Origin: Bog-473 sp963730785
GTDB lineage: Bacteria; Actinomycetota; Acidimicrobiia; Acidimicrobiales; RAAP-2
Direction: 5' to 3'
DNA length: 64,000 nucleotides
Assembly (NCBI GenBank): GCA_963730785.1
Contig: CAVSTF010000002.1
Span: 154,725-218,724, forward strand
Shown here: piece by piece, positions 55,127 through 64,000 of the stretch
How the letters are laid out: each line of letters opens with the position of its first letter
How positions within the stretch are numbered: the first letter of the stretch is position 1
Notes under the pieces: generated by a model
What the model was told of the DNA's origin: nothing
Database searches by the model: none
What the model saw: the letters and a program-made list of their open reading frames with translations, nothing else
Made by a program: the position numbers and the translations under genes

Positions 55127-56106
55127 TACGACGGCTGCCGGATGGGCAACCCCGCTGCCACGTAGATGGCGTCAATGAGTTCCATCGTTCGAATGGCATC
55201 CATGGCGGTGGTGGGGATGTGGGCACCTTCCTCGACGGCCGAGCAGAAGGCCTCGAGTTGGTAGTCGTAGGTGGCCTTGCGCGAGAACTTCTCTTGACGG
55301 GTGCCCGAAGCAGTCTCGACCCGAACCCGGTGGAACAGGTGCGGCGCAAACGGGTTGAACACCTTGAGGGTGCCTTCGCTCCCGGTCACCCGCAGATGCA
55401 GACGCAACAGCGACGACGAGAACATGGAGCAGCGAATGCGAGCCGTGCCGCCCTCGGGCAGCGAGAACGAAGCGTCCATGGCCCGATCCACTCCGGGCGA
55501 CGACAACTTGGCCTTGGCGCTGATCACTCTTGGACCGGCGGCCAGCAGGCGCAGCAGCGAGACCGGGTAACACCCCATGTCCATGGTGGCCCCACCCGCC
55601 AGGGCCAGCTGGTACCGAATGTCGCCCCGCTTGGCCAACGGGGCGGCGAAGTTGATGTCGATCTCATGGATCGTCCCCAGTTCGCCCGACTGCACGATCT
55701 CCACCAGTCGCTTGGCCAGCGGGTGGTACTGGTAGTGGAACGCCTCCATGACGACCAGGCCCGGGTGGGAGGCCGCCGCCTCGGCCACCAGGCGGGCCTC
55801 GTTGGCGTTGGCAGTGAAGGGCTTTTCGACCAGCACGTGCTTGCCGGCGGCCAGGGCCTTGATGACCCACTGCCCGTGCAGGCCGTTGGGCAGCGGGATG
55901 TAGACGGCCGTCACTTCGTCATCGGCCAAGACCGCTTCGTAGGAGTCGGCGATGCGGGGGATCTTGTGCTTGTTGGCGAACTCGTGGGCCCGCGCCGCAT
56001 CTCGAGCAGCCACCACGACCACTTCGGCCCGACCGGTCCGCTGCGCCGGTTTTACGAGTGCCACCGGAGCGATAGCAGCCGCTCCCAGAATTCCAATCTT
56101 CACCAT
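55126..56106 (-). CDS. Gfo/Idh/MocA-family oxidoreductase
   Basis: 326 residues. N-terminal Rossmann motif MVKIGILGAAAIAPVALVKPA; EKPFTANANEARLV is the family's conserved EKP segment, and the C-terminal domain is the expected beta-sheet. NAD(P)-dependent oxidation/reduction of sugars, inositols or trans-dihydrodiols. The final stop overlaps the TldD start (TAATG). Its connection to the peptidase pair is unclear. Confidence 0.88.
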   Translation of the reverse strand: MVKIGILGAAAIAPVALVKPAQRTGRAEVVVVAARDAARAHEFANKHKIPRIADSYEAVLADDEVTAVYIPLPNGLHGQWVIKALAAGKHVLVEKPFTANANEARLVAEAAASHPGLVVMEAFHYQYHPLAKRLVEIVQSGELGTIHEIDINFAAPLAKRGDIRYQLALAGGATMDMGCYPVSLLRLLAAGPRVISAKAKLSSPGVDRAMDASFSLPEGGTARIRCSMFSSSLLRLHLRVTGSEGTLKVFNPFAPHLFHRVRVETASGTRQEKFSRKATYDYQLEAFCSAVEEGAHIPTTAMDAIRTMELIDAIYVAAGLPIRQPS

Positions 56107-56113
56107 GAGGCCC

Positions 56114-57501
56114 TCAACATACGGCCTTCGTCTTGGGGGCCGGTTTCGCCGGCGGTGGGGGAGTGGCCCGCAGGTGGTCCATGGCGGCCACGATGCTGGC
56201 TAGCAAGCGAGTCCGCCATGTCCCGCGACAGGCCCTCCCGGACCACGATGCGTAGCACCGAGACCGACTCAGCCTTGGCCGCCATCCGGTAGGCCGGCAC
56301 GACCCAGCCGTGGACCCGCAGTCGATCAGAGAGGGCGAATACGTCAAAGCCGAGATCGTCCGATCAACTGGAAGCACACCAGCGGCAAATCGGTGCCGCT
56401 GGCCACTAGGTGCACCCCATCCACCTGGGCCAACGAGGCGGCCAACCAACGAGCGGTCTCCGACAGGGCCAGCATGATCTCGCGGTAGCCCTGTCGGCCC
56501 AGCCGGATGAGGTTGTAGTACTGCGCCACGATCTGCGAGGCCCCGCGCGAGAAGTTCAGCCCGAAGTTGGCGTGGGAGCCGCCCAAATAGTCGACCTCGA
56601 AGATGAGCTCCTTCGGCAGGTCCTCCTGCTCCTTCCAGAGCACCCAGCCGACGCCGGGATACACCAGGCCGTACTTGTGCCCGCTGACATTGATCGAGCG
56701 CACCCGCTCCAGCCGGAAATCCCACTTCAGCTCGGGCGTCAGGAACGGCGCCACGAACCCGCCGGACGCCGCATCGACATGGATGGGTACATCCCAGCCG
56801 TTCTTGTCACACAGGGCGTCCAACGCAGCATCGAGCTCGGCGATGGGCTCGTACTGCCCGGTATAGGTCGAACCGAGAATGCCCACCACGCCGATGGTGT
56901 TCTCGTCGACCAGGGCCATGGCCTCGTCGACCCCGATGATGAGTCGGGTCGGCGTGAGATCGACATACCGGGGCTCCACGTCGAAGTAGCGGGCGAACTT
57001 CTCCCAGCAGACCTGGACGTTGGCCCCCATCACGATGTTGGGTGCATCAGCCGACTTCTTGGCCTTCAATCGAGCAGCCCGCCAGCGGAACTTCATGGCC
57101 AGCCCGGCCAGGTGGATGGCTTCGGAACTGCCGACGGTGGCCGTGCCCACGCCCGAATGGTGCTCGGCCGCCCCGAAGAGCCGGCTCAGCATGTTCACGC
57201 AGCGATCCTGCAGCGTCACCGTCTGGGGATATTCGTCCCAGTCGATGGCGTTCTTGTTGTAGGTCTCGCTCATCAGGCGATCGGCCTCGTCATCCATGTA
57301 GGTGGTGACGAAGGTGGCCAGGTTCAAGGCTGGATTTGCATCGAGAGCGAGCTCGTCGTGGATGAGTTGGTAGGCACTTTTGGGGTCCATCGACAGCTCC
57401 GGCAGCTCCAGCCGGGGGATGGGTTGGGACAACTCACGGGAGGCATAAGTCGGGATGACGTGGGATGGGGCTGCTTCCAGCGGTATCTTGCGACTCAGCA
57501 T
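56114..57501 (-). CDS. gadB: Glutamate decarboxylase (frame-disrupted near the C-terminus)
   Basis: About 462 residues with breaks near 56350 and 56205, each equal to one extra base. Conserved group II PLP-decarboxylase features: YASRELSQPIPR..., DDEADRLMSETYNKNAIDWDEYP, the substrate loop HVDAASGGFVAPFL, and the PLP lysine in SINVSGHKYGLVYPGVGW. It forms GABA and consumes a proton, supporting acid tolerance or a GABA shunt. The start ATG (57501) is back to back with that of the acyltransferase. C-terminal residues after the breaks still resemble GAD, so this is probably a working gene in the organism. Confidence 0.85.
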
Positions 57502-58697
57502 GCTCACGGACGCTAACGCAGGGGATGCTCTCCTTGGACGTTCTCCCCAGGTGGAGAACGCACGCCCCCGGTTGCAACGAATTAAGGGATTGGACGGCAT
57601 CCGGGCCTTCGCCGTCCTGGGTGTCATTGCCTTCCACACCGGCTTGGCCTCGGTTCCGGGTGGCTTCTACGGCGTCGATGCCTTCTTCGTGTTGTCCGGG
57701 TTCCTCATCACGTCGCTCCTGGTCAAGGAATGGTCGGCCAATGGCACCATCAAGCTGACTCGCTTCTGGGCCAACCGGGCACGACGACTCCTCCCAGCCC
57801 TCTTCCTCCTGGTGGCGGCCATCGGGATTGTCATGGCCGCCTACCCGAAACTGCTGACCACGCCCCACATCATTGGCGACGCCGTCTCGACCATCTTCTA
57901 CGCCTCCAACTGGTATTCCATCCACGGGGGCCAGAGCTACTTCGCCGTCACCGCCAAGCCCAGCCCACTGCTCCACACCTGGTCACTGGCCATTGAAGAG
58001 CAGTTCTATTTGCTGTGGCCGCTCATCGTCCTCGGCAATTCTCAAACTCGGCACCTCACCCAAACACCAGGAACGCCGAGCCCAACGGCGGAAGGACAAG
58101 GCCAGCCAACGGGTCTGGACCGTGCGCGTCTTAGGCGGCGAGCACCTCATGATGTTCGCCGACGACACCGGACCCACCAATGCCTTCAACCGGATCAGGC
58201 GACTCCACGTCCTCTTCGCCGTGGCCGCCCTCGGCGCCCTGGGCAGCAGCCTGCTCATGGCCCACCTGGCCCCCAACGGCTACACCACCCGGGCCTATTA
58301 CGGCACCGACACCCGAGCCCAGGCCCTCCTGGTCGGCGCTGCCATTGCCTTAGGTCTCCAGGTCTGGCACGAAGCGGCCACGAAAAAGAACATCGCCCGC
58401 TTCGGAGCCGTCCTAGCCATCGTTGGCGTACTCGGCGCCGCCTACCTGTGGACCCACGTCAACGAGGCCACCACCTTCGCTTTCAGTGGCGGCTTCCTCC
58501 TGGCCAGCCTGGCTGCCGGGGCAGTCGTTCTCGGCGTAGTGCTCGCCCCGTGGGGACCAGTTGTCAAAGCGCTCGAGGTCTGGCCACTGGCCGCCCTCGG
58601 TCGCATCTCCTACGGCGTGTACCTCTGGTACTGGCCGGTCTTGCTGGTCATGTCCGGCCAGCGCATCCACTGGAGCGTCTACCCGCTGTTCGTGGCC
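57500..58697 (+). CDS. Acyltransferase-3 (OafA-like) membrane protein, frameshifted and truncated
   Basis: About 400 residues visible, in two frames (break near 58035). The first membrane block is typical: LDGIRAFAVLGVIAFHTG, FFVLSGFLITSLLVKEW and HTWSLAIEEQFYLLWPLIVL. Further helices run to ISYGVYLWYWPVLLVMSG. The sequence then changes genome at ~58700, so the last ~20-40 residues are absent. The family O-acylates sugars or peptidoglycan at the membrane. The ATG at 57500 overlaps the gadB start; a GTG at 57551 is an alternative. Near 58035 the added stretch TSPKHQERRAQRRKDK is a cytoplasmic loop. Confidence 0.78.
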
Positions 58698-58702
58698 CGG
58701 GG
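58697..58702. other. Junction between two genomes (likely assembly chimera)
   Basis: Left of ~58,697 the frame encodes an actinobacterial acyltransferase ending WSVYPLFVA. Right of ~58,702 the minus strand encodes FixG, ending SVSIHDRNPMFVRMSDG. Neither gene is completed on the other side. No repeat, integrase or insertion sequence occurs at the joint. Gene content, codon style and error spectrum change at the same point. Confidence 0.8.
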
Positions 58703-59882
58703 CCGTCGGACATGCGCACGAACATCGGATTGCGGTCATGGATCGACGCTGACGCCGAGACTCGACGCGGGTGGCCAGCGCGATCAGCATGACGCCGCCG
58801 ACAAGCGCGATCATGGCCGCATAGAGAACGTGCGCGCGCGGATCGGGCTTGAAGACGGCGGCTTGCCGGCGTGCCGCCGCTCGATATTGACGTCGGTGTC
58901 ATAGGCGATGAGCCGCGTCGGCCGGCCGATCTTGGTCATCACCTTGTCGCAGGCGTCGATGCACAGGCCGCACTGGATGCAGCCGAGATTGGGGCCGTCG
59001 CGGATGTCGACGCCGGTCGGGCAGACGGCGACGCATTGGTTGCAGTCGATGCAGTCGCCGGCCGGTTCGGCCGAGCGCGCGCAGCGCCGTCGCCTTCTTG
59101 AGCGACATGCGCGGTTCGCCGCGGTCGTGGCGGTAGGTGACGTTGAGCGCGTTTTCGTCGGTCATCGCCGCCTGGATGCGCGGCCACGGGCACATGTAGA
59201 GGCAGACCTGCTCGCGCATGAAGCCGGCCAGCACATAGGTCGTGAAGGTCAGGATGCCGATCCAGATATAGGCGATCGGCGGCGCCTGCAACGTCGCGAG
59301 CTGCCTGCACCAGCGTCGGCGCGTCGGCGAAATAGAGCACCCAGGCGCCGCCGGTCCACCAGGCGATCATCAGCCAGAGCGCGTGCTTGACGACCTTCTC
59401 GCGCACACGCTCGCAGCGTCCACGGCGCCGCGTCGCTTGCCGCATGCGCTCGCGCCGGTCGCCCTCGATCCAGCGCTCGACCGCGATGAACAGATCGGTC
59501 CAGACCGTCTGCGGGCAGAGATAGCCGCACCAGACGCGGCCGGCGAGCGCGTTCATCAGGAACAGCGCCAGCGCCGCGATGATCAGCAGGCCGGTGAAGT
59601 AATAGACCTCCTGCGGCCAGATCTCGATGAAGAAGAAGTAGAACCGCCGTGCGCGAGATCGACCAGCACCGCCTGGCTGCGGCGCGTTGGGTCCGCGGTC
59701 CCAGCGCACGAACGGCAGCAGGTAGTAGATGCCGAGGGTGACGACAGCACCGCCCATTTGATCCGGCGGAAGGTGCCGCTGACGCTCTGCGGATAGACTT
59801 TCTTCGCCGGCCGCGTAGAGCGGCGACGTCGTCGGCGAAGCGTCCTCTCGCGCAGGCGCACTGCGTGCCGACGTCGCCTCAC
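58702..59882 (-). CDS. ccoG: Cytochrome oxidase assembly protein CcoG/FixG (truncated, frame-disrupted)
   Basis: Several frames must be joined. Membrane part FYFFFIEIWPQEVYYFTG and LAGRVWCGYLCPQTVWTDLF, then the ferredoxin part with clustered cysteines (CIDCNQCVAVCP and CIQCGLCIDACDKV after frame repair), and GRPTRLIAYDTDVNIERR. FixG helps reduce copper for cbb3 oxidase assembly. The C-terminal ~100 residues are lost at the junction. GTG start (59882) overlaps the CcoP stop. Confidence 0.8.
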
Positions 59883-60764
59883 TTGTCCGCCGCCAAGACT
59901 GTGGACGTAGACGGCCAGCGCCTTGATCGTCCGGGTCGAGCGCGCGCCCCAGGCCGGCATGACGCCGCCGCCGCCGACGTCGATGCGGTGATCGATGTCG
60001 GCGATGCGTCGGGCCATAGAGCCAGACCTTGGTCGTCAGGTTCGGCGCGCCGATCTCGCTGTTGCCCTTGCCGTCGTCGCCGTGGCAGGCGGCGCAATTG
60101 TCGGCGAAGATCTTCTTGCCCGCGGCGAGGTCGGCGTCTGCGCCTCGGTCGAGTGCCCGACAGGTGCGGACGTAATCGGCGACCGTGCGAGATCTCGGTC
60201 CGGCTTCAGGATGCCGTCGCGGCCGAAGGCGGGCATCAGTGCTCGATGCGTGTCGGGATCGGCGTCCCAGCGCGCGCCGTGCGTGATGGTCGTGCTGGAT
60301 GTCGCTCGAGCGTGCCGCCCCACAGCCAGCCGTCGGCGTTCAGGTTCGGGATAGCCCTTGCGAGCCCTGGCCGCCGGCGCCGTGGCAGGGCGCGCAGTTG
60401 TCGCGAAGGGCGCCGCGCCCTGCGCGCGGGCGAAGGCCAGCAGTTCGGGCGTCTTCTCGATCTCGTCCAGCGAGGCCTTCTGCGAGCTTGCTCGTTCGTC
60501 GGGCGCGCGCAGAGCCTGCAGTCTTCGAGATCCTGCAGCCACCGCGCGAGCGGGCGATGCCAGCCGAGCAGGCCGTCGCGTGTAGCCGAGAGCAGCGGCC
60601 ATGCCGGATAGAGACCAGTAGCCGACCGCCCAGACGATGCAGCGTAGAACGTATACAGCCACCAGCGCGGCAGCGGCGTGTTGAGTTCCTTGATGCCGTC
60701 CCACTCGTGGCCGGTGGTCGCGGTGCCGGATCTTGTCGTCGACGATGGTGCGCCGTGCGGCCAT
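59879..60764 (-). CDS. ccoP: cbb3 oxidase diheme subunit CcoP/FixP (frame-disrupted)
   Basis: Start MAARRTIVDDKI at 60764, then helix RWWLYTFYAAS-like. Heme-binding CxxCH motifs are visible as NCAPCHG and, in another frame, CAACHGDDGKG. Broken by several indels. Carries electrons from cytochrome c to CcoN. Follows ccoQ by 3 bp. Confidence 0.78.
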
Positions 60765-60767
60765 CGA

Positions 60768-60923
60768 TCAGTCCTCCTTCAGCGGAATGCGGGCGGCCTT
60801 CTTCGAAGACTGCGCTTGCGACGGCCAGAGCGCGTAGACGAGCGGCGACGAGGAAGATCAGCGCGAAATAGATGCGAGCCCCAACTGGCGACGAACGCTG
60901 CCATGATTTCGTAGGTCTGACAT
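60768..60923 (-). CDS. ccoQ: cbb3 oxidase small subunit CcoQ/FixQ (frame-disrupted)
   Basis: About 52 codons from the ATG at 60923. After frame repair the reading is SWGS-YFALIFLVA--YALWPS followed by AARIPLKED, typical of this one-helix subunit. Sits between ccoO and ccoP as expected. Confidence 0.7.
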
Positions 60924-60937
60924 GGTGATCGCCTCTT

Positions 60938-61685
60938 TCAGCGAATGTTGGCTTTGTCGTCGTAGATCTTGAAGTCGACCTGGGTGCCGAGCACTGCAGA
61001 TAGGCGATCAGCGCATCGGCTTCGGTGATCTCGGGCTTGCCGTCGAGGTCGCGCACGATCGCCTTCGGGTAGCGCTTCTGCCAAGCGTCGGCCGCCGGCT
61101 CGTCCGGCCTGGCCTGCGCCTGCAGGTCGTCCGTGGCGTTGTCGATCATCGTCCTGGCGTGTAGGGCACGCCGACGTCGCGCAGCGTCGTCATGTCGTCG
61201 CGCGATGTGGCGCGTCGTCGAGCGGCGTCTCGCCAGGAAGGGTAGCGCGGCATGATCGAGTCCGGCACGACCGCGCGCGGGTCGCGAGATGCGCGCGGTG
61301 CCAGTCGTCGGAATATTTGCCGCCGACGCGCGCCAGATCCGGGCCCGTTGCGCTTGGATCCCCACTGGAACGGATGGTCGTACATGCTCTCGGCGGCCAG
61401 CGAGTAGTGGCCGTAGCGCTCGACCTCGTCGCGCAGCGGGCGGATCATCTGCGAATGGCAGAGGTAGCAGCCCTCGCGGACGTAGATGTTGCGGCCGGCG
61501 AGCTCCAGCGGCGAATAGGGCCGCACGCCCTCCACCTTCTCGATCGTGCTCTTCAGATAGAACAGCGGCACGATCTCGACCAGGCCGCCGATGGCGACGG
61601 CGATCAGGATGCCGACCAGCAGGAGGATCGAGTTCTTTTCGAACGCTTGTGGCTCAGCAGGCGAATGGTTGGATGTGTCGGCCAT
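60938..61685 (-). CDS. ccoO: cbb3 oxidase monoheme subunit CcoO/FixO (frame-disrupted)
   Basis: About 249 residues from the ATG at 61685. N-terminal helix NSILLLVGILIAVAIGGLVE; the heme motif GCYLCHSQMIRPLR. Later parts need frame repair: DPRAVVPDSIMPRYP, LTEADALIAYLQ and a C-terminal VDFKIYDDKANIR ending at a TGA at 60938. Membrane-anchored c-type cytochrome feeding CcoN. Confidence 0.85.
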
Positions 61686-61695
61686 GGATCGCCTC

Positions 61696-63354
61696 TTATT
61701 CCGCCGGCGCGAGGCTCGGCGCGCCGAGATCGGGCGCCGCCGCGACCGCCGGCGAGCGCCGATGCGTCATGTAGAGTTGTAGGCCATGATCAGCGACGCC
61801 GACGAGGAACAGCGCCGCCGCCGAGCGCGCGGATGACGTACATCGGGTGCATCGCCTGCGTCGTCTCGACGAAGGAATATTCGAGGAAGCCCTGGGCGGT
61901 GTAGGCGCGCCACATCAGGCCCTGCATGATGCCCGCCACCCACATCGCGGAGATGTAGAAGACGATGCCGATGGTCGCGATCCAGAAGTGCCAGTCGACC
62001 AGACGCTTAGCGAATAGAGCTCGCGCTTGTTCCACAGCCACGGGACCAGGCAGTAGAGCGCGCCGAAGGAGACGAAGCCGACCCAGCCGAGCGCGCCGGA
62101 ATGCACGTGGCCGATGCCCCAGTCGGTGTAGTGCGAGAGCGCGTTGACCGTCTTGATCGACATCAGCGGCCCCTCGAAGGTCGCCATGCCGTAGAAGGCG
62201 ACGGAGACGACCAGCATGCGCAGCACCGGATCGGTGCGCAGCTTGTCCCAGGCGCCCGACAGCGTCATCAGGCCGTTGATCATGCCGCCCCAGGAGGGCA
62301 TCCACAGCATGATCGAGAAGGTCATGCCGAGCGTCTGCGCCCAGTCCGGCAGCGCCGTGTAGTGCAGGTGATGCGGGCCGGCCCAGATGTAGAGGAAGAT
62401 CAGCGCCCAGAAGTGGACGATCGACAGCCGGTAGGAATAGACCGGCCGCTCGGCGCGCTTGGGCACGAAATAGTACATGATGGCGAGGAAGCCGGCGGTG
62501 AGGAAGAAGCCGACCGCGTTGTGGCCGTACCACCACTGGATCATCGCGTCCTGCACGCCCGACCAGACGGGATAGGACTTCGACGCTGAAGATCGAGACC
62601 GGCATCTCGGCGTTGTTGCCGATGAGCAGCACGGCGATCGTGACGATGAAGGCGAGATAGAACCAGTTGGCGACATAGATGTGCGGCTCGTTGCGCTGCT
62701 CCAGCGTGCCGAGGAAGACCAGCAGATAGGTGACCCAGACGACGACCAGGAACAGGTCGGCGTACCATTCCGGCTCGGCGTATTCCTTGGCTGCGGGTGA
62801 TGCCGAGCAGATAGCCGGTGCCGGCGATGACGATGAAGAAATTGTAGCCGAGCGCCACGAACCAGGGCGCGAGATCGCCGGCGAGCCGGGCGCGGCAGGT
62901 GCGCTGCACGACATAGAAGGACGTCGCAAGCAGCACGTTGCCGCCGAAGGCGAAGATCACCGCCGAGGTGTGCAGCGGCCGCAGGCGGCCGAAGTTGATG
63001 CACGGCAGGTCGAGGTTCAGCGCCGGAAAGGCGAGCTCCAGCGCGATGTAGAGCCCGACCGTCAAGCCGGCGACGCCCCAGAACAGCGCCGCCAGCGACA
63101 CGAACTTGACGGGCCCGAAATTGTAGTTCGGCTTGCCGTCGATGGTCTGCGGCGTCTCCGCCTCGCGGGCGTGTAGCGCTGAATCGCTGGCCAGGCCGGC
63201 GGGCGCGGCGGGGTGAACAGGGGCATGTGGAAGGCGTAGGGCGACGTCCACGCGCGCGAACTCGCGAAGAGGGTGGCGAAGGCCGGGGCAGGAGGGCGAG
63301 CGCCAATGCGGCTTCGCCTGGCCGCAGGGATTTAGCCGCTGCGGATGTCGACAC
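61696..63354 (-). CDS. ccoN: cbb3 oxidase catalytic subunit CcoN/FixN (frame-disrupted)
   Basis: About 550 residues; GTG start 63354 with GGAGG before it. Heme-copper ligands are visible: WWYGHNAVGFFLTAG (CuB histidine), GPHHLHYTALPDW (His pair) and HYTDWGIGHVHSGALGW (heme His). Frame breaks occur in the N-terminal third and near the end. The enzyme reduces O2 to water at low oxygen and pumps protons. An FNR/FixK box lies 62 nt upstream. Confidence 0.88.
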
Positions 63355-63415
63355 GGGTTCCCCTCCTTCGGACGATGGCATGGCTTTGGCATGCGCCGTC
63401 GCCCCGACGCGCTCA

Positions 63416-63429
63416 TTGATTTCGATCAA
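63416..63429. promoter_or_regulatory. FNR/FixK (anaerobox) site before ccoN
   Basis: TTGAT-TTCG-ATCAA matches the TTGATNNNNATCAA consensus of FNR/FixK perfectly. It is 62 nt upstream of ccoN, so it would switch on the cbb3 operon at low oxygen. Confidence 0.85.
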
Positions 63430-63491
63430 CGGGCCGCCGGGGTGCAAAAAGTATCGGGGAAACGTATGTCCTGGGGTCGGGCGGTCGCGCG

Positions 63492-64000
63492 CTACGTCGC
63501 CGCCTTGGCGGGGGCCCGGGCGCCGCGGCGGGGCTCAGCCGCCACACAAGCAGGCAGAGCAGCGCCACCGGCACGCCGATCAGCGCCGTCGTCGCGAAGA
63601 ACTGCTCGATAGCCTATCTCCTTGACGATGTGTCCGGACCTCGCCCCCGACGAGCTTGCCGGGCAAGGCATAGAGCGAGGACAGCAACGCATACTGGGTC
63701 GCCGCGTGGCCCGGGCGACACCAGCGACGACATGTAGGCGATCAACGCCGCGCCGGCGAAGCCGCTCTCGCGAAACTCTCGACGCTGACGGCGAGCGTCA
63801 GCAGATCGAGCCGGCGCGGGATGGCCGGCGAGATAGGCCAGCGACAGATGCGAGGCGGAGGCGGCGACGCCGCCGATCAGCAGCGTCGGCATCAGCCCGA
63901 TTCGGCCGTCCCAGCGCAGCCGCCGGCGAAGGCGCCGGCGATGCCGATCCAGACGCCGTACAGCTTCGACACCGGTCGCGATGTCCGACTTGGTGAAGCC
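63492..64000 (-). CDS. AmpG/PAT-family transporter, C-terminal part (frame-disrupted)
   Basis: Membrane-protein fragment read from the window edge. Stretches LMPTLLIGGVAASASHLSLAYLAGHP, ESGFAGAALIAYMSSLVSP and CARQARRG in alternate frames resemble the last helices of AmpG-type MFS permeases that import cell-wall muropeptides. The N-terminal half is outside the window. It precedes ccoN on the same strand. Confidence 0.55.

Noticed and set aside
58702..64000. A horizontally acquired cbb3-oxidase island
   Set aside because: The joint cuts both genes mid-frame without mobility features, and error density changes at the same base; chimera is simpler.
1..64000. tRNA, rRNA, integrase, transposase or replication origin
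   Set aside because: None recognised on either strand; no IS-like paired terminal repeats with a transposase found.

Overview
The first ~58.7 kb looks like one high-GC actinobacterial chromosome segment, most plausibly from an uncultured Acidimicrobiia-like lineage. That placement is inferred from gene content (carotenoid oxygenase, paralogous Liv-type ABC cassettes, acyl-CoA/SDR catabolic operons, an ECF42-type sigma factor with a DGPF protein, many VapBC modules) and from many start codons lying 6-8 nt after a -10 hexamer (leaderless genes). The last ~5.3 kb (from ~58,700) is a different genome: an alphaproteobacterial fixNOQP/fixG cbb3-oxidase operon with an FNR/FixK box, joined in the middle of an acyltransferase gene. 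I read that joint as an assembly chimera.

Layout. 1-850: MazF fragment and a Phd/PIN toxin-antitoxin pair. 990-4449: cold-shock protein, carotenoid oxygenase with a small partner gene, and an SDR-MarR operon with a leaderless promoter and inverted-repeat operator. 4536-17202 (minus): a long operon read from a good promoter at 17275-17303, holding a hydrolase, a LacI regulator, a second hydrolase, a CoA ligase, a third hydrolase, a secreted anchor-like protein, a membrane-tethered solute-binding protein and a single-polypeptide LivH-LivM-LivF-LivG transporter. It looks like a self-contained uptake and ester/acid catabolism unit. 17492-18995: TetR regulator and a divergent exported protein. 19013-25823: a bidirectional cluster around a CarH-type B12 photoreceptor, with SDR, NAD-epimerase and CPBP protease on one side and FAD oxidase, DUF1365 and cyclopropane-type fatty-acid methyltransferase on the other. 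This is probably a light/oxidative-stress lipid-remodelling locus.

25866-26488: VapBC. 26492-33717 (minus): acyl-CoA catabolic operon (acyl-CoA dehydrogenase, thiolase plus DUF35 protein, acyl-CoA ligase, SDR, diiron ferritin-like protein, YjbR protein). 33865-36047: DUF2889 gene and two more toxin-antitoxin pairs. 36103-38454: ECF42-like sigma factor, DGPF partner and HD-domain protein. 38710-45848: a second copy of the anchor protein / binding protein / fused Liv transporter cassette. 45850-52175: cNMP-binding protein, three PIN-toxin modules, an ABM monooxygenase and a LuxR-type ATPase regulator. 52245-57501: TldE/TldD, a Gfo/Idh/MocA oxidoreductase and glutamate decarboxylase. 57500-58697: truncated acyltransferase. 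58702-64000: alphaproteobacterial ccoG, ccoP, ccoQ, ccoO, ccoN and the end of an AmpG-like transporter.

Reading frames are clean from 1 to ~22.5 kb. Many genes between 22.5 and 58.7 kb are then broken by single-base shifts, mostly apparent one-base insertions, and the alphaproteobacterial part is broken every few hundred bases. These look mainly like sequencing/assembly errors, so broken genes are annotated as single genes over their whole span. No rRNA, tRNA, CRISPR array or insertion sequence was recognised.
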